Positions 26,649 to 37,623 are shown, numbered from the stretch's first letter. The stretch is DNA of 64,000 nucleotides from Rhodococcoides kroppenstedtii (GCF_900111805.1 NZ_FOJN01000001.1:310001-374000); one strand, 5' to 3'. The notes: generated by a model from the letters alone, not told the origin. Made by a program: numbers and translations.

Positions 26649-28084
26649 GCTGGGTCCTTCCCGAAGAGAGTGCGCGCGGCTCCGGCGGTGACCACAGACC
26701 CGGTGACGACGACGCCCGCACCGGACACCGCCTCCCCTTCGTCCGCGACGTCCTCGGCGATGCCGATGGCGATCTCGAGGGCGTCGGGCAGGGTCTCGGC
26801 GACCACGACGCGTTCGTCGCCGAACTTGGCGACCGCCGCGTCGGCGAGAGCGTCGACCTCGAGGCCGCGGGGCGAGCCGTTCGTGGTCACGACGATCTCG
26901 TCGAAGACCGGTTCGAGGGCGGTGAGAATGCCGTCGACGTCCTTGTCCTTCATGACGGCGACGACGCCGACGAGCTTGCGGAAATCGAATTCCTCGCCGA
27001 GCGTCGTCGCGAGCGCCGCGGCACCGTGCGGGTTGTGGGCGGCGTCGACGAAGACGGTGGGGGCGTTCCGCACCCGCTCGAGCCGACCCGGATTGACGAC
27101 GGTGGCGAATCCCTCGCGGACGGTGTCGAGGTCGAGGCCGTGGTCGGCACCCGCCCCGAAGAACGCCTCGACGGCCGCGAGGGCGACGGACGCGTTCCGG
27201 GCCTGATGAGCGCCGTGCAACGGCAGGAAGATGTCGTCGTAGACCCCGCCGAGCCCGCGGAGTTCGAGCTGCTGACCGCCGACGGCGACGCGGCGCGAGA
27301 GCACGACGAATTCCGACCCGGCGCGGGCGACGGCGGCGTCGGACTCGACGGCGCGGCGCAGGATCACCTCCATCGCCTCGGGCTGCTGCTCGTCGACGAT
27401 CACGACGGTGTCGACGGGGTCGAGCCGCTCGGGCGCGCGCTTGACGATGCCCGCCTTCTCCCCTGCGATGGACGCGAGATCCTCACCGAGGTACTCGGTG
27501 TGGTCCATCCCGACCGGGGTGATGACGGCGACCTGGGCGTCGACGACGTTGGTGGCGTCCCACGTCCCGCCCAGTCCGACCTCGACGACGGCGACGTCGA
27601 CCGGTGCCTCCGCGAACGCGGCGAACGCCATCGCGGTCAGCACCTCGAACTTGCTCATCGCGGGTCCGCCGGCGGCCTGGCTGCGCTCGTCGATCATCTC
27701 CACGTACGGCAGGACGTCGCGGTAGGTGTCGACGTACTGGCGAGGCGTCAGCGGCACCCCGTCGATCGCGATGCGTTCGGTGGCGAGCTGCAGATGTGGG
27801 CTGGTGGTCCGGCCCGTCCGGCGGTGGAACGCCCGCAGCAGAGACTCGATCATGCGCGTGACCGACGTCTTGCCGTTGGTGCCGGCGACGTGGATGGCGG
27901 GGTAGCTCGCCTGCGGCGAGCCGAGCAGGTCCATCAGAGCCCGAATGCGGGTGAGCGACGGCTCGATGGTGGTCTCGCCCCAGCGGCGGTCCAGCTCCGA
28001 CTCCACCAGGGTGAACTCGGCGAGGTCCACCGGCGACGGGGCGGCGGGGGTGCCGTCCGCCGCGCCGTCGACCGGGCCGCTCAC
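26645..28084 (-). CDS. folC: Folylpolyglutamate / dihydrofolate synthase
   Basis: FolC (479 residues) adds glutamate to folates, and often also to dihydropteroate. It has the P-loop [14 protein letters not shown] near 66-79, [16 protein letters not shown], the Mur-ligase [16 protein letters not shown] near 172-187, and [13 protein letters not shown] near 344-356. The GTG at 28084 overlaps the valS stop by 4 nt and the stop overlaps the DUF4233 start by 4 nt, making a coupled three-gene unit. The extended N-terminus with [15 protein letters not shown] is typical of actinobacterial FolC. Confidence 0.95.
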   Translation of the reverse strand: MSGPVDGAADGTPAAPSPVDLAEFTLVESELDRRWGETTIEPSLTRIRALMDLLGSPQASYPAIHVAGTNGKTSVTRMIESLLRAFHRRTGRTTSPHLQLATERIAIDGVPLTPRQYVDTYRDVLPYVEMIDERSQAAGGPAMSKFEVLTAMAFAAFAEAPVDVAVVEVGLGGTWDATNVVDAQVAVITPVGMDHTEYLGEDLASIAGEKAGIVKRAPERLDPVDTVVIVDEQQPEAMEVILRRAVESDAAVARAGSEFVVLSRRVAVGGQQLELRGLGGVYDDIFLPLHGAHQARNASVALAAVEAFFGAGADHGLDLDTVREGFATVVNPGRLERVRNAPTVFVDAAHNPHGAAALATTLGEEFDFRKLVGVVAVMKDKDVDGILTALEPVFDEIVVTTNGSPRGLEVDALADAAVAKFGDERVVVAETLPDALEIAIGIAEDVADEGEAVSGAGVVVTGSVVTAGAARTLFGKDPA

Positions 28085-30765
28085 GCGGAGCCCAGGTCGC
28101 CGAGGCGCTTGGTCAGCCGCTCGACCTCGTCGCGCGCCAGCTGCTGCCGGGCGGTGATCTTCTGTACGACGGCCTCGGGAGCCTTGGCGACGAACGCCTC
28201 GTTGCCGAGCTTCGCCGTGGTGGTCTCGAGCTCCTTGCGCGCGGCCGCGAGATCCTTCTCCGCGCGCTTGATCTCGGCCGCGACGTCGACGGTGCCGGAC
28301 GTGTCGACGGCCACCGTCACGGTCGCCCGCGACAGTCGCACCTCGATGGACGCGGACTCGGTGAACCCGGCGTCGGCCTCGGGCTCGGTGAGGAACGCGA
28401 GCGCCTGCACGGCCGGCACCAGCGAGGTCAGCTCCGCGTCGTCCGTTCCCACCAGGCGTGCGGGCACCCGCTGCTTGGGCTTGACGCCCTGGTCGCTCCG
28501 GAAGCGCCGCACCTCGGTGATGAGCTTCTGGGCGTCGGCGACGCGCTGCTGCGCCACCGGATCGGCGCCCACGCCGGTCTCCTTGGGCCACTCCGCGACG
28601 ACGACGGATTCACCGCCGGTGAGGGCGGTCCACAACGTCTCGGTGACGAACGGGATCACCGGATGCAGCAGGCGCAGCACGGAATCGAGCACGGTGCCGA
28701 GCACGAGCCGGGTCGCCGCGGCCCGGTCCTCGGTGTCGGCGGCAGTCCCGGCCGGCCCGGCGAACTGCACCTTGGCCAGCTCGAGGTACCAGTCGCAGAC
28801 CTCGTCCCAGACGAAGTGGTAGAGCGCCTCGCAGGCCTTGCCGAACTCGTACCGGTCCAGGGCGTCGTCGACCTCGGCGCGGACCGTCGCGAGACGGTCG
28901 AGGATCCACCGGTCGGCGTCGGTCAGCGTGTCCCGCGCGGGCAACTCCCCCACCGTCGCGCCGTTCATGAGCGCGAACTTGGTCGCGTTGAACAGCTTGG
29001 TGGCGAAGTTGCGCGAGGACTGTGCGTTGTCCTCGCCGACCGACAGATCACCGCCGGGGTGCGCGCCGCGGGCGAGCGTGAAGCGCAGGGCGTCGGCGCC
29101 GAACCGGTCCACCCAGTCGAGCGGATCGATGCCGTTGCCCTTGGACTTGCTCATCTTGCGGCCATGCTCGTCGCGAACGAGCCCGTGCAGGAACACGTCT
29201 CGGAACGGGACGGGGCCGGGCACCGAGTCCGCGATCGCGGTGCCGAACATCATCATCCGGGCCACCCAGAAGAACAGGATGTCGTAGCCGGTGACCAGGA
29301 CGGAGGTCGGATAGAACTTCTCGAGGTCCGGGGTCCGCTCGGGCCATCCCATGGTCGAGAAGGGCCACAGGCCCGACGAGAACCACGTGTCCAGCACGTC
29401 GGGATCCTGCGTCCAGCCCTCGGGCGCGGTCTCGTCCGGACCGAGGCAGACGGTCTCGCCGTCGGGGCCGTACCAGATGGGAATGCGGTGGCCCCACCAC
29501 AATTGGCGAGAGATGCACCAGTCGTGCATGTCGTCGACCCACGAGAACCAGCGCGGCTCCTGGCTGGTCGGGTGGATCGTGGTCTCCCCCGAGCGCACGG
29601 CGTCACCGGCCGCGGCGGCGAGCGAGGACACGTCCACCCACCACTGCAGGGACAGGCGCGGCTCGATGGGTTCTCCACTGCGCTCGGAGTGCCCGACGAT
29701 GTGCGTGTAGGGCCGCTTCTCGGCGACGACGCGGCCCTGCTCGGCGAGCGCCTCGCGGACCTTCACGCGGGCCTCGAACCGGTCGAGACCGTCGAACTGC
29801 GTTCCCGTGCCGGTGATGCGGCCCTCGGTGTCCATGATCGACGGCATGGGCAGCGAGTGCCGCACGCCCATCTCGAAGTCGTTGGGGTCGTGTGCGGGGG
29901 TGATCTTCACCGCGCCCGTACCGAACTCGGGGTCGACGTAGTCGTCGGCGATGACGGGAATCTCGCGGTCCAGGAACGGATGCGGGAGCGTGGTGCCGAC
30001 GAGGTCGCGGTACCGCTCGTCGTCGGGATGCACGGCGACGGCGGTGTCTCCGAGCATCGTCTCGACGCGGGTGGTGGCGACCACGACGTGCGGCTCGTCG
30101 TCGTTCAGCGAGCCGTAGCGCAGCGAGACCAACTCGCCGTCGACGTCCTCGTACTTGACCTCGATGTCGGAGATGGCGGTCTGCAGCACGGGCGACCAGT
30201 TGACCAGTCGCTCGGCGCGGTAGATGAGTCCGCGGTCGTAGAGTTCCTTGAAGATGGTCTGCACCGCGCGCGAGAGACCCTCGTCCATGGTGAACCGCTC
30301 GCGGCTCCAGTCGACACCGTCACCGAGCCGACGCATCTGCTCGCCGATGGTGCCGCCGGACTCACGCTTCCATTGCCACACCCGCTCGACGAACGCCTCG
30401 CGGCCCAGCTCGTCGCGCGTGGTGCCCTCGGCCGCGAGCTGCTTCTCCACCAGCGACTGCGTCGCGATGCCGGCGTGATCCATGCCGGGCAGCCACAGCA
30501 CCTCGTAGCCCTGCATCCGCTTGCGCCGCGAGAGCACGTCCATCAGCGTGTGGTCGAGAGCGTGGCCCATGTGCAGGCTGCCGGTGACGTTGGGCGGCGG
30601 CAGCACGATCGAGTAGCCGGGTCGCGCGCTGTCCGGATCGGCGGTGAAGTATCCGGCGTCGACCCAGCCCTGGTAGAGGTCGGCCTCGACGTCGCCGGGG
30701 TTCCACGCCTTCGGCAGGCGGTCGGCGGGAGTCGGGTCGGACGCAGTCGACGCAGTATCGGTCAC
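28081..30765 (-). CDS. valS: Valyl-tRNA synthetase
   Basis: ValS (894 residues) is a class I aminoacyl-tRNA synthetase. The HIGH motif is HMGH near 65-68 in [17 protein letters not shown], and [15 protein letters not shown] is near 536-550. A CP1 editing domain lies between them ([19 protein letters not shown]). The C-terminal coiled-coil arm ([18 protein letters not shown]) from about 830 contacts tRNA. The GTG at 30765 follows a TAGAAT -10 by 7 nt, indicating a leaderless transcript. It heads the valS-folC-DUF4233 unit. No T-box is expected in this lineage and none was seen. Confidence 0.97.
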   Translation of the reverse strand: MTDTASTASDPTPADRLPKAWNPGDVEADLYQGWVDAGYFTADPDSARPGYSIVLPPPNVTGSLHMGHALDHTLMDVLSRRKRMQGYEVLWLPGMDHAGIATQSLVEKQLAAEGTTRDELGREAFVERVWQWKRESGGTIGEQMRRLGDGVDWSRERFTMDEGLSRAVQTIFKELYDRGLIYRAERLVNWSPVLQTAISDIEVKYEDVDGELVSLRYGSLNDDEPHVVVATTRVETMLGDTAVAVHPDDERYRDLVGTTLPHPFLDREIPVIADDYVDPEFGTGAVKITPAHDPNDFEMGVRHSLPMPSIMDTEGRITGTGTQFDGLDRFEARVKVREALAEQGRVVAEKRPYTHIVGHSERSGEPIEPRLSLQWWVDVSSLAAAAGDAVRSGETTIHPTSQEPRWFSWVDDMHDWCISRQLWWGHRIPIWYGPDGETVCLGPDETAPEGWTQDPDVLDTWFSSGLWPFSTMGWPERTPDLEKFYPTSVLVTGYDILFFWVARMMMFGTAIADSVPGPVPFRDVFLHGLVRDEHGRKMSKSKGNGIDPLDWVDRFGADALRFTLARGAHPGGDLSVGEDNAQSSRNFATKLFNATKFALMNGATVGELPARDTLTDADRWILDRLATVRAEVDDALDRYEFGKACEALYHFVWDEVCDWYLELAKVQFAGPAGTAADTEDRAAATRLVLGTVLDSVLRLLHPVIPFVTETLWTALTGGESVVVAEWPKETGVGADPVAQQRVADAQKLITEVRRFRSDQGVKPKQRVPARLVGTDDAELTSLVPAVQALAFLTEPEADAGFTESASIEVRLSRATVTVAVDTSGTVDVAAEIKRAEKDLAAARKELETTTAKLGNEAFVAKAPEAVVQKITARQQLARDEVERLTKRLGDLGSA

Positions 30766-30778
30766 TCGGTCGATTCTA
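30763..30778 (-). promoter_or_regulatory. Leaderless promoter -10 of valS
   Basis: TAGAAT at 30778-30773 on the minus strand, 7 nt, then GTG at 30765. Confidence 0.6.
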
Positions 30779-32830
30779 GTTCTCGTCCGATGCGCCGGTT
30801 CTGCCCGGTCGGACGCCCAGCGCCGCGGGCATGGGCAGCTCGCGACCGAGCACGTGCGTCGAGAGGAAGGCCAGCACCGCGCCGTACCAGACGGCGATGT
30901 GGGGTGGCTTCAGGATCCAGTGGTTCTCGTCCGGGAAGTACAGGAACCGGTGCACGGTCTCCCCGTTCCCGTCGGCGGGCGAGGCGGACTCGGAGAGCAA
31001 CTCCCACCACAGCCGGAGCGACTCGCCGATCGGGACGCGGAAGTCCTTGTCGCCGTGTGTGATCAGCATGGGCGTGATGATCTCGGCCACCGACAGATGC
31101 GGGGAGTTCTCGAAGGCCATCTCGGGCGTCATCTCGTGCGCCCAGTACGACGCCTCGTCCGTGGTCGGCCCGAACTGATCCAGCGCCCACAGCCCCGCGT
31201 GCGAGACGATGGCGCGGAACCGATCCGTGTGGCCCGCCATCCAGTTGGCCATGTACCCGCCGAACGAGCCGCCCATCATGGCCGTGCGCGTGCTGTCGAT
31301 GTCCGGCCGGTCGATCACGGCGTCGGTGATGGTGGTCAGGTCGGTGTAGACCTCGGCGCCCCAGCGGCCCCACCCGCGCTGGACGAACTGCTGCCCGTAC
31401 CCGGTGGAGAGTGCCGGGTCGGGCATCAGCACCGCGTAGCCGGCGGCGACGAGCATCCACGGGTTCCACCGCCACGACCACGTGTTCCAGCTGCCCAGCG
31501 GGCCGCCGTGCACCCAGAGCACCAGGGGCGCCTGCCATTCCGGCGACGTCCCCTCCGGGAGCGCCAGCCACGCCCGCACGCGGGTGCCGTCCGCGACGAG
31601 CACGTCGACGTCCTCCAGAAAACCCGGCAGCGTCGGCAGCGGGGCGGGCGCCGGCAGCGCGGTGACCGTGCCGTCGGTCAGCGAGAGGCGCACGGGGTGC
31701 GGCGGGGCCAGATACGACGCCCGCAGGGCGAACACGACATCTCCCCCGGGCGCGACCTGCAGGTCCGTGAACGCACCCTCGTCGGTCAGACGCGTCGCCG
31801 ACGCGCGGTCGACGCGAAAGACCGGGGCGTGACCGTGGTCGTCCGCCGTGGCCAGCAACGCCGACGAGTCGGCGGTCCACGCGAGTGCGGTGGGCCACCG
31901 GTCCCAGTCCCCACCCCAGCGTTCGCTGCGGCCGGTGGCGAGGTCGAGCACCTGCGCGGTGACCCGGGGAGCCGCATCCGGTTCCGGATGCTCGGTCCGC
32001 AGGTAGGCCACCCGCGCGCCGTCCGGGGAGATCCGCGGGGACGACTGGTCGGCGTGCGGTTCGTCGACGAGAGTCTCGGCGCCCCCGGCGCCGTCCCGCA
32101 GGCCGATCCGCACCAGGACGTGGCGGGTCACGCCGTCGGCCCCGGGGACGCGTCGCGTCGCGACGACGAGGGCGCCGTCCGTCGACACGTCGTACTCGGT
32201 GTCGCGGAAGACGCCTCCGCCGGACGGACCGGCGGCGTCGGGCGTCACCGAGGTGAACACACCGTCGGGTCCGCCGATCCCGCCGCCGCCCACCACGTCG
32301 AACAGGTGGGTGACCGCCGGTCCGAGGTCGGCGTCCCAGTGCCGCATCGGGTACCCCGCGTGGAGGATCGCGGTGACGCCCTTGTCGCGCAGTGCCCGCA
32401 CCTGTTCGTCCCGGTCGGGGTCGCCGAGGACCGGGCCGGTGACGACGATCCGGTCCGAGCGCGCGGCGCACCGCACGGTGTCCACCCCGCCGGCCCGGTG
32501 CGCGATACGCTGCGGTTCACCGCCGCGGAAGTCCAAGGCCCACAGCACCTTCGGGGAGGAGTCGGCGGTGTCGGCCGCGCGGCGGAACAGAAGCCGGCCG
32601 TCGGCCGCGAACACCGGATCGGATGCGGGCGCGCCGTACGTCAACCGCCGCGCGGGTTCCCTTCCCGCCGGGTCGATCGACCACAGCGCCGTCTCGAACC
32701 GAGTGCGGTCCTCGGACAGCGTCGACTGCACGGTGACCAGACGCGTCCCGTCCGGCGACAACGCCAGTCCCGCCGTACGCGGGGTGTCGAGGTAGGTGTC
32801 GGGATCGGCGAACGGGTGCGCGGCAACCAT
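30776..32830 (-). CDS. S9-family (prolyl oligopeptidase-type) peptidase
   Basis: The 684-residue protein has an N-terminal WD40-like beta-propeller (about 15-400) with repeated DGTRLV and [10 protein letters not shown] motifs. The C-terminal alpha/beta hydrolase has its nucleophile serine near 522 in [16 protein letters not shown], an acid in [10 protein letters not shown], and a histidine in FPDENHWI. This is the dipeptidyl aminopeptidase/acylaminoacyl peptidase layout. No signal peptide was seen, so it probably acts in the cytosol on short peptides. The ATG at 32830 lies 7 nt after TAGGTT, a leaderless arrangement. Its 3' end lies just upstream of the valS promoter. Confidence 0.92.
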   Translation of the reverse strand: MVAAHPFADPDTYLDTPRTAGLALSPDGTRLVTVQSTLSEDRTRFETALWSIDPAGREPARRLTYGAPASDPVFAADGRLLFRRAADTADSSPKVLWALDFRGGEPQRIAHRAGGVDTVRCAARSDRIVVTGPVLGDPDRDEQVRALRDKGVTAILHAGYPMRHWDADLGPAVTHLFDVVGGGGIGGPDGVFTSVTPDAAGPSGGGVFRDTEYDVSTDGALVVATRRVPGADGVTRHVLVRIGLRDGAGGAETLVDEPHADQSSPRISPDGARVAYLRTEHPEPDAAPRVTAQVLDLATGRSERWGGDWDRWPTALAWTADSSALLATADDHGHAPVFRVDRASATRLTDEGAFTDLQVAPGGDVVFALRASYLAPPHPVRLSLTDGTVTALPAPAPLPTLPGFLEDVDVLVADGTRVRAWLALPEGTSPEWQAPLVLWVHGGPLGSWNTWSWRWNPWMLVAAGYAVLMPDPALSTGYGQQFVQRGWGRWGAEVYTDLTTITDAVIDRPDIDSTRTAMMGGSFGGYMANWMAGHTDRFRAIVSHAGLWALDQFGPTTDEASYWAHEMTPEMAFENSPHLSVAEIITPMLITHGDKDFRVPIGESLRLWWELLSESASPADGNGETVHRFLYFPDENHWILKPPHIAVWYGAVLAFLSTHVLGRELPMPAALGVRPGRTGASDEN

Positions 32831-32843
32831 GCCCGTGAACCTA
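32828..32843 (-). promoter_or_regulatory. Leaderless promoter -10 of S9 peptidase gene
   Basis: TAGGTT at 32843-32838 on the minus strand, 7 nt, then ATG at 32830. Confidence 0.55.
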
Positions 32844-32887
32844 GACGCTCACCCCGACACCGCTCGAACCGAACGCTGCCCCGGCGG

Positions 32888-33889
32888 TCAGCGCACCAGC
32901 GGCGCGAGGCGACCGGGGATCTGGTCCAGCGCGAACGGGAGCGACAGAACCGTGCTCCAGGCGAGGGCCTCCGCGGCCTCGTCCTCGAGCACGATCACGC
33001 GCCCGTCCTGCACGACGGGCAGCTGCTGGTAGACCGGCGTCGCGTCGAGCTCGGCGCGGAGCTTGTCCCCGAATCCGCCGCCCGCGTACCAGACCAGCAG
33101 GTCGACGTCGGCGAGGGAGAGCTGCTCGGTGCTGATGGTGGCGAAGTTGGCCTCCCCCACCTGATCGGCGACCGGCGGGTTCACGAAACCGAGGTCGTTG
33201 AGGAACCGCACCTTCGGGTCCTGCGCGCCGTAGACGCCGAACTGTCCGGGGCCCTGCAGAGCGCCCACCAGCACCGTCTTGCCGGCGAACGACGGGTTGG
33301 CGGCGATCACCGAGGCGAACTTCTCCTCGACGCCGGCGATCTGCGTGTCGGCCTCGGCGGACTTGCCGACGGCGGCGCCGAGCAGGCGCGTCTGGTCGCG
33401 CCACGAGATGCCGAAGTCGGCGACTCCGGGCGGCGCGGTGACGGTCGGGGCGAGCGCCGACAGCTGGTCGTACTGGCCCTGCGTGATGCCGGCGTACGTG
33501 CCGACGATCAGGTCCGGGCCGACGGCGGCGACCTTCTCCACGTCGATGCCCTCGGCGGCCGTCCCGACGATCTCCGGCGTGGCGCCGCCCAGCAACGACT
33601 GCGCCCACGGCCAGGTCGCCCCCGGGTAGTCGCCGTACCAGTCGAAGACGCCGGCCGGGACCACGCCGAGCGCGAGGAGGGTGTCCTGGTCGTTGTAACC
33701 GACGCTGACGACGCGCTGCGGGTCGGCCGGCACCGTGATCTCGCCGTACTTCGTGGTGACGGTGGCGCCGGCCTCGTCGGACGACCCGCCGTCGGAACCC
33801 GAGCCGCACGCGGCGGCGCCGAGCGCGACGAGGGCGCCGGAGGCACCGAGGAGGAACGACCGACGTGACACGCGGGGCGACGAGGCCAT
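32888..33889 (-). CDS. Iron-siderophore ABC transporter substrate-binding lipoprotein (FecB type)
   Basis: This 333-residue FecB/FepB-class binding protein has a twin-arginine signal (SRRSFLLGASG, residues 8-18) and lipobox LGAAAC with the acylated cysteine at 28, so it is a Tat-exported lipoprotein. The mature part has the helical-backbone fold with DPQRVVSVGYNDQDTLLALG near 55-75 and WYAGGGFGDKL. The ATG at 33889 is chosen because it places the RR motif correctly; an in-frame start at 33928 is possible. No permease or ATPase is adjacent, so it must pair with a transporter elsewhere. An iron box sits in the promoter, matching iron regulation. Confidence 0.9.
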   Translation of the reverse strand: MASSPRVSRRSFLLGASGALVALGAAACGSGSDGGSSDEAGATVTTKYGEITVPADPQRVVSVGYNDQDTLLALGVVPAGVFDWYGDYPGATWPWAQSLLGGATPEIVGTAAEGIDVEKVAAVGPDLIVGTYAGITQGQYDQLSALAPTVTAPPGVADFGISWRDQTRLLGAAVGKSAEADTQIAGVEEKFASVIAANPSFAGKTVLVGALQGPGQFGVYGAQDPKVRFLNDLGFVNPPVADQVGEANFATISTEQLSLADVDLLVWYAGGGFGDKLRAELDATPVYQQLPVVQDGRVIVLEDEAAEALAWSTVLSLPFALDQIPGRLAPLVR

Positions 33890-33942
33890 GGTGAAGCAGT
33901 CCCTTCGGGAGACGGCCGTGAGCGACACGACCGGGGCAGTAG

Positions 33943-33961
33943 GCAGGTTAGGCTAACTTGC
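33943..33961. promoter_or_regulatory. IdeR/DtxR iron box
   Basis: GCAGGTTAGGCTAACTTGC matches 14 of 19 positions of the known IdeR/DtxR consensus, with the core AGGTTAGGCTAAC perfect. On the minus strand it covers TAGCCT, a plausible -10, so iron-loaded IdeR would block transcription of the siderophore-binding lipoprotein. This is among the clearest regulatory sites in the window. Confidence 0.85.
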
Positions 33962-34035
33962 GTCGCTCGACATCCGCGACGCGAGGTGGCGGACGTGCGT
34001 GGCCGTCACGACGGACGCGGGTCCACTATGGAGTC

Positions 34036-34083
34036 ATGCCCAGCGCCACCCCCCGCCCTCACCGATCGTCCGGACGGCTCTGA
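34036..34083 (+). CDS. Possible 15-codon leader peptide upstream of fdhD
   Basis: ATG at 34036 opens a 15-codon frame ([15 protein letters not shown]) whose TGA (34081-34083) overlaps the fdhD ATG as TGATG. A CACTAT element ends 6 nt before this ATG, resembling the leaderless signals elsewhere in the window. If real, ribosomes would start here and reinitiate on fdhD. The peptide has no recognised function and the frame could be chance. Confidence 0.35.
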   Translation: MPSATPRPHRSSGRL

Positions 34084-34943
34084 TGGGCCGCGCGTCGGTC
34101 CGTCGTCCGGTACTCCGTATCCGGGGTCCGCACCACTCGTCGAGACCGGACACGCTGGTCGTCGAGGAACCGCTCGAGATCCGCGTCGCCGGTCGGGCTC
34201 TCGCGGTCACCATGCGTACACCGGGGCACGACGTGGAGCTCGCCCACGGGTTCCTGCTGACGGAAGGCGTCATCGCCGGCCGCGAGGACGTCGCCGTCGC
34301 GCGGTACTGCGACGGGGTGGACGACGAGGGTCGCAACACCTACAACGTGCTCGACATCGCTCTCGCGGAGGGCGTCCCGGCGCCGGATCCGGGCGTGGAA
34401 CGGAACTTCTACACGACGTCGTCGTGCGGCGTGTGCGGCAAGGCGTCGCTCGACGCGGTACGCCTGACGTCCCGTCACGCCCCGGCCGGGGACCCGGTGA
34501 CGGTGGACACCGAAGTTCTGTCGTCACTGCCGGACACGCTGCGCGACCACCAGCGTTTGTTCTCCACCACCGGCGGGCTGCATGCCGCCGCACTGTTCGA
34601 CGCCGACGGCCGACTGCTCGTCGCGCGGGAGGACGTCGGCCGACACAACGCCGTCGACAAGGTCGTGGGGTGGGCGGTGTCCGAGGGTCGGGTCCCCCTG
34701 ACCGGGACCGTCCTCATGGTGAGCGGCCGCGCGTCGTTCGAGCTGGCGCAGAAGGCCGTGATGGCCGGGATCCCCGTGCTGGCCGCGGTGTCGGCGCCGT
34801 CGTCGCTCGCGGTCGATCTGGCCGAGGAGACGGGTCTGACCGTGGTGGGGTTCCTGCGCGGTGACGGGATGAACGTCTACAGCCACCCGCACCGGATCGC
34901 GGTCACCGAGCCGGCTGCACCCGCTCGGAGCGCCGCGCGGTGA
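34083..34943 (+). CDS. fdhD: Formate dehydrogenase accessory sulfurtransferase FdhD
   Basis: FdhD (286 residues) moves sulfur from a cysteine desulfurase to the molybdenum cofactor of formate dehydrogenase. The conserved sulfur-relay cysteines are in [12 protein letters not shown] near 118-129. [16 protein letters not shown] near 180-195 and [18 protein letters not shown] near 215-232 are family signatures. The ATG at 34083 gives the usual [13 protein letters not shown] start. No formate dehydrogenase gene is in the window, so its target lies elsewhere. The 3' end overlaps the convergent permease gene by 41 nt. Confidence 0.94.
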   Translation: MGRASVRRPVLRIRGPHHSSRPDTLVVEEPLEIRVAGRALAVTMRTPGHDVELAHGFLLTEGVIAGREDVAVARYCDGVDDEGRNTYNVLDIALAEGVPAPDPGVERNFYTTSSCGVCGKASLDAVRLTSRHAPAGDPVTVDTEVLSSLPDTLRDHQRLFSTTGGLHAAALFDADGRLLVAREDVGRHNAVDKVVGWAVSEGRVPLTGTVLMVSGRASFELAQKAVMAGIPVLAAVSAPSSLAVDLAEETGLTVVGFLRGDGMNVYSHPHRIAVTEPAAPARSAAR

Positions 34944-36282
34944 CGGCACCGACCACCGCGAGCCCGGCGACCACGATCGCCATCGCGAGAACCTGCTGCC
35001 GGGCGCCGGGGTCGGTCAGCATCAGCACGGTCAGACCGGCCAGCAAAACCAAGGCGAACCAGCTCAGGTAGGGGAAGCCCCACATGCGGACGGGCAGGGG
35101 CCCGGCGGCCTCGAGCCGACGCCGGAGCTTCAGCTGGGCCGCCGCGGTCATCGCCCAGATGGCGAGGAGCGACGCGCCCACCGCGTTGAGCAGGAATGTC
35201 AGCAGCCCGTCGAGGTCGAGGTAGTTCAGGGCGACCGCGACGAAGCCGAAGAACACCGACACCAGGAGCGCCGCACGGGGAACTCCGGCCGACGTGACCC
35301 GCGCGAGCACGCGCGGGCCGTCGCCGCGGTCGGCGAGCGAGAACATCATGCGGCTGGTCGCGTAGATCTGCGCGTTGAACGCGCTGAGGAGGGCCAGGAC
35401 GATCACCGCCTCCATGAACCCGACCACCCCCGGCAGGTTCGCCTGCTCCAGGACCAGAGCGAACGGACTCTGCGCGGCGGATTCGGCCGGCCCGAGGGAG
35501 TTCCAGGGCAGGAGCAGGGTGATGACGAGGATCGAGCCGAGGTAGAAGACGCTGATCCGCCAGACGACGCTGCGCACCGCACGACCCACCGACAGAGCAG
35601 GATCGTCGGATTCGGCCGCGGCGATGGTGACGATCTCGATCCCGCCGAACGCGAAGGCCACCACCAGCAAGCCGGCGGCGATGCCTGAGACGCCGTTCGG
35701 GGCGAATCCGCCGAGCCCGGTGAAGTTGGTCCAGCCGACCGGGTCCGACGACGGCAGCAGGCCGAAGACGAGCAACCCACCGATGACCAGGAAGCCGACG
35801 ATCACGGCGATCTTGACCGCGGCGAACCAGAACTCGAACTCGCCGAAGTTGGCGACGCGGGCCAGGTTGACCGCGGCGAAGAACACCATCGCGATCAACG
35901 CCGGGATCCAGGGGTCGACGCCGAACCAGCGGCCCATGAACGCGGCGGCGCCGGTCATCTCCGCACCCATCACCATGATGAGGGTGAACCAGTAGAGCCA
36001 GCCGATCGCGAAGCCCGCGGTGCGGCCGAACGCCATCTCGGCGTACGTGGAGAACGATCCCGACGACGGGGACGCCGCCGCCATCTCCCCCAGCATCCGC
36101 ATGACGAGAACGACCAGCAGGCCGGCCAGCGCGTAGGACAACAGCACCGCCGGACCCGCGGCGACGATGCCCGCGCCGGTACCGAGGAAGAGTCCCGCAC
36201 CGATGGCGGACCCGAGGCCCATCATCGTCAGATGGCGGACCTTGAGTCCGGTGGAGAGTGAGGTGGGTTCGAGCGCGCTCAT
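34903..36282 (-). CDS. Amino acid permease (APC superfamily, AAT type)
   Basis: This 459-residue permease has about 12 membrane segments. [15 protein letters not shown] near 22-36 is the unwound TM1 substrate site. [21 protein letters not shown] near 66-86 and [15 protein letters not shown] near 208-222 are typical of the amino acid transporter subgroup that takes up aromatic amino acids, proline or GABA by proton symport. The ATG at 36282 lies 10 nt after TAGCGT, implying a very short leader. The exact substrate is not predictable. The 41-nt tail-to-tail overlap with fdhD is unusually long. Confidence 0.9.
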   Translation of the reverse strand: MSALEPTSLSTGLKVRHLTMMGLGSAIGAGLFLGTGAGIVAAGPAVLLSYALAGLLVVLVMRMLGEMAAASPSSGSFSTYAEMAFGRTAGFAIGWLYWFTLIMVMGAEMTGAAAFMGRWFGVDPWIPALIAMVFFAAVNLARVANFGEFEFWFAAVKIAVIVGFLVIGGLLVFGLLPSSDPVGWTNFTGLGGFAPNGVSGIAAGLLVVAFAFGGIEIVTIAAAESDDPALSVGRAVRSVVWRISVFYLGSILVITLLLPWNSLGPAESAAQSPFALVLEQANLPGVVGFMEAVIVLALLSAFNAQIYATSRMMFSLADRGDGPRVLARVTSAGVPRAALLVSVFFGFVAVALNYLDLDGLLTFLLNAVGASLLAIWAMTAAAQLKLRRRLEAAGPLPVRMWGFPYLSWFALVLLAGLTVLMLTDPGARQQVLAMAIVVAGLAVVGAVTARRSERVQPAR

Positions 36283-36354
36283 GATGGTCCGAACGCTAGC
36301 GCCGATCGGGATGTGACCTGCGCCTGGGTCGGGTCGTGCGGCCCGGGTTTCGGG

Positions 36355-36525
36355 TCAGGCCGGGTCGCGCGGCACCGTGGTCGGTTTCCCGGCGGCCACG
36401 TCACGAAGCCACTGCGGCACAGGTTCCTTGTCGTACTCGAGCAACTTGATCGATGCTTCGGCGGCCGCGGCCCGAACCTTCATCGAGCGGCCGCGGCGAA
36501 CGGGCCGACGTTCGGTGGTGGTCAT
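36355..36525 (-). CDS. Small protein of unknown function (56 aa)
   Basis: The 56-residue basic protein MTTTERRPVRRGRSMKVRAA... has GGAGGG about 8 nt before the ATG, which overlaps the stop of the upstream membrane gene by 4 nt. The C-terminal half, EASIKLLEYDKEPVPQWLRD, is predicted to be helical and charged. The ATGA coupling and good ribosome site make it probably real. I do not recognise the family. Confidence 0.6.
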   Translation of the reverse strand: MTTTERRPVRRGRSMKVRAAAAEASIKLLEYDKEPVPQWLRDVAAGKPTTVPRDPA

Positions 36526-36851
36526 CGGAGGCCCTCCGTCTCGGTGTCGCTTCCAGTATCCCTGTCTTCGTCCCGTTCCGCCAGATCGTCGCCGGCGGCG
36601 TGCTGCGCGATCGTCTGCAGAGTGCGGCGATCGGTGGCGGCGATGAACGGAGTCGTCGCCACGGTGCCGAACACCGTCCATCCCAAGGCGGCTTCGTCGT
36701 CGTTGTCGCTGACGGTGCGGTCGAGGCACCAGGTGATGCGTTGCCACGATTGCGCACGGTTGTCGGCACGAGTCCGCTGCACAACGGTGAAGGCGACACC
36801 GCAGACGGCAAGAACGCCCACGATCAGGGTTACCCATGCCTGAGCGGTCAT
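36522..36851 (-). CDS. Small membrane-anchored protein of unknown function (109 aa)
   Basis: This 109-residue protein has one N-terminal membrane helix (WVTLIVGVLAVCGVAFTVV, residues 6-24). A soluble part follows with TRADNRAQSWQRITWCLDR and an acidic C-terminus (ERDEDRDTGSDTETEGL). AAAGGAC precedes the ATG at 36851. It is coupled by ATGA to the 56-residue gene, so the two probably act together. No family was recognised. Confidence 0.65.
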   Translation of the reverse strand: MTAQAWVTLIVGVLAVCGVAFTVVQRTRADNRAQSWQRITWCLDRTVSDNDDEAALGWTVFGTVATTPFIAATDRRTLQTIAQHAAGDDLAERDEDRDTGSDTETEGLR

Positions 36852-36990
36852 ACGGTGACGTCCTTTCGGCGAAGAGGCGAGTCGGTCCGCGGCTCGACCA
36901 CGGATCCGGACCGTAGCGGCTCCGTCCGACACGTCCCCTCCCGCGCTAACGGTGCGAACGAACACGCAGCGCGGGAACGGCGGGGCAGGG

Positions 36991-37623
36991 TCAGCGCACG
37001 ATCAGGTCGGCCTCGGTGGCGGCGCGGACCTCGTCGACCGTGACGTCGGGCGCGGTCTCGACCAGCACCAGCCCCTCGGGCGTCACGTCGATCACGGCAA
37101 GGTCGGTGACGATGCGCTGAACGCAGGCCGCGCCGGTGAGCGGAAGTGTGCACTGCCGCATGATCTTCGGACTGCCGTTCTTGGAGACGTGGTCCATCAT
37201 GACGATCACCCGCCGGGCGCCGTGGACCAGATCCATCGCGCCGCCCATGCCCTTGACCATCGAGCCGGGAATCATCCAGTTGGCCAGGTTGCCCTGCGCG
37301 TCGACCTGCATCGCGCCGAGCACCGCCACGTCCACGGCGCCGCCGCGGATCATGCCGAAGGACTGCGCGGAGTCGAAGAACGACGCGCCGGGCAGCACCG
37401 TGATGGTCTCCTTGCCGGCGTTGACCAGCTCCGGGTCGACGTCGTCCTCGAGCGGGTACGGCCCCACTCCCAGCACGCCGTTCTCCGAATGCAGGACCAC
37501 CGTCACGTCGTCGGGAATGTGACCGGGAACCAGCGTGGGCATGCCGATGCCGAGGTTGACGTACTGGCCGTCCTCGAGTTCGGCGGCGACGCGGGCCGCC
37601 ATCTCGTCGCGCGTGAGTGTCAT
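36991..37623 (-). CDS. pcaJ: 3-oxoadipate CoA-transferase subunit B
   Basis: PcaJ (210 residues) is the beta subunit of succinyl-CoA:3-oxoadipate CoA-transferase. The active-site glutamate lies in [11 protein letters not shown] near 44-54. [10 protein letters not shown] and the C-terminal [19 protein letters not shown] are typical of the SCOT/PcaJ family. The ATG overlaps the pcaI stop by 4 nt. SCOT (acetoacetate) activity cannot be excluded by sequence, but the neighbouring pcaD-pcaR-pcaF genes favour 3-oxoadipate. Confidence 0.92.
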   Translation of the reverse strand: MTLTRDEMAARVAAELEDGQYVNLGIGMPTLVPGHIPDDVTVVLHSENGVLGVGPYPLEDDVDPELVNAGKETITVLPGASFFDSAQSFGMIRGGAVDVAVLGAMQVDAQGNLANWMIPGSMVKGMGGAMDLVHGARRVIVMMDHVSKNGSPKIMRQCTLPLTGAACVQRIVTDLAVIDVTPEGLVLVETAPDVTVDEVRAATEADLIVR

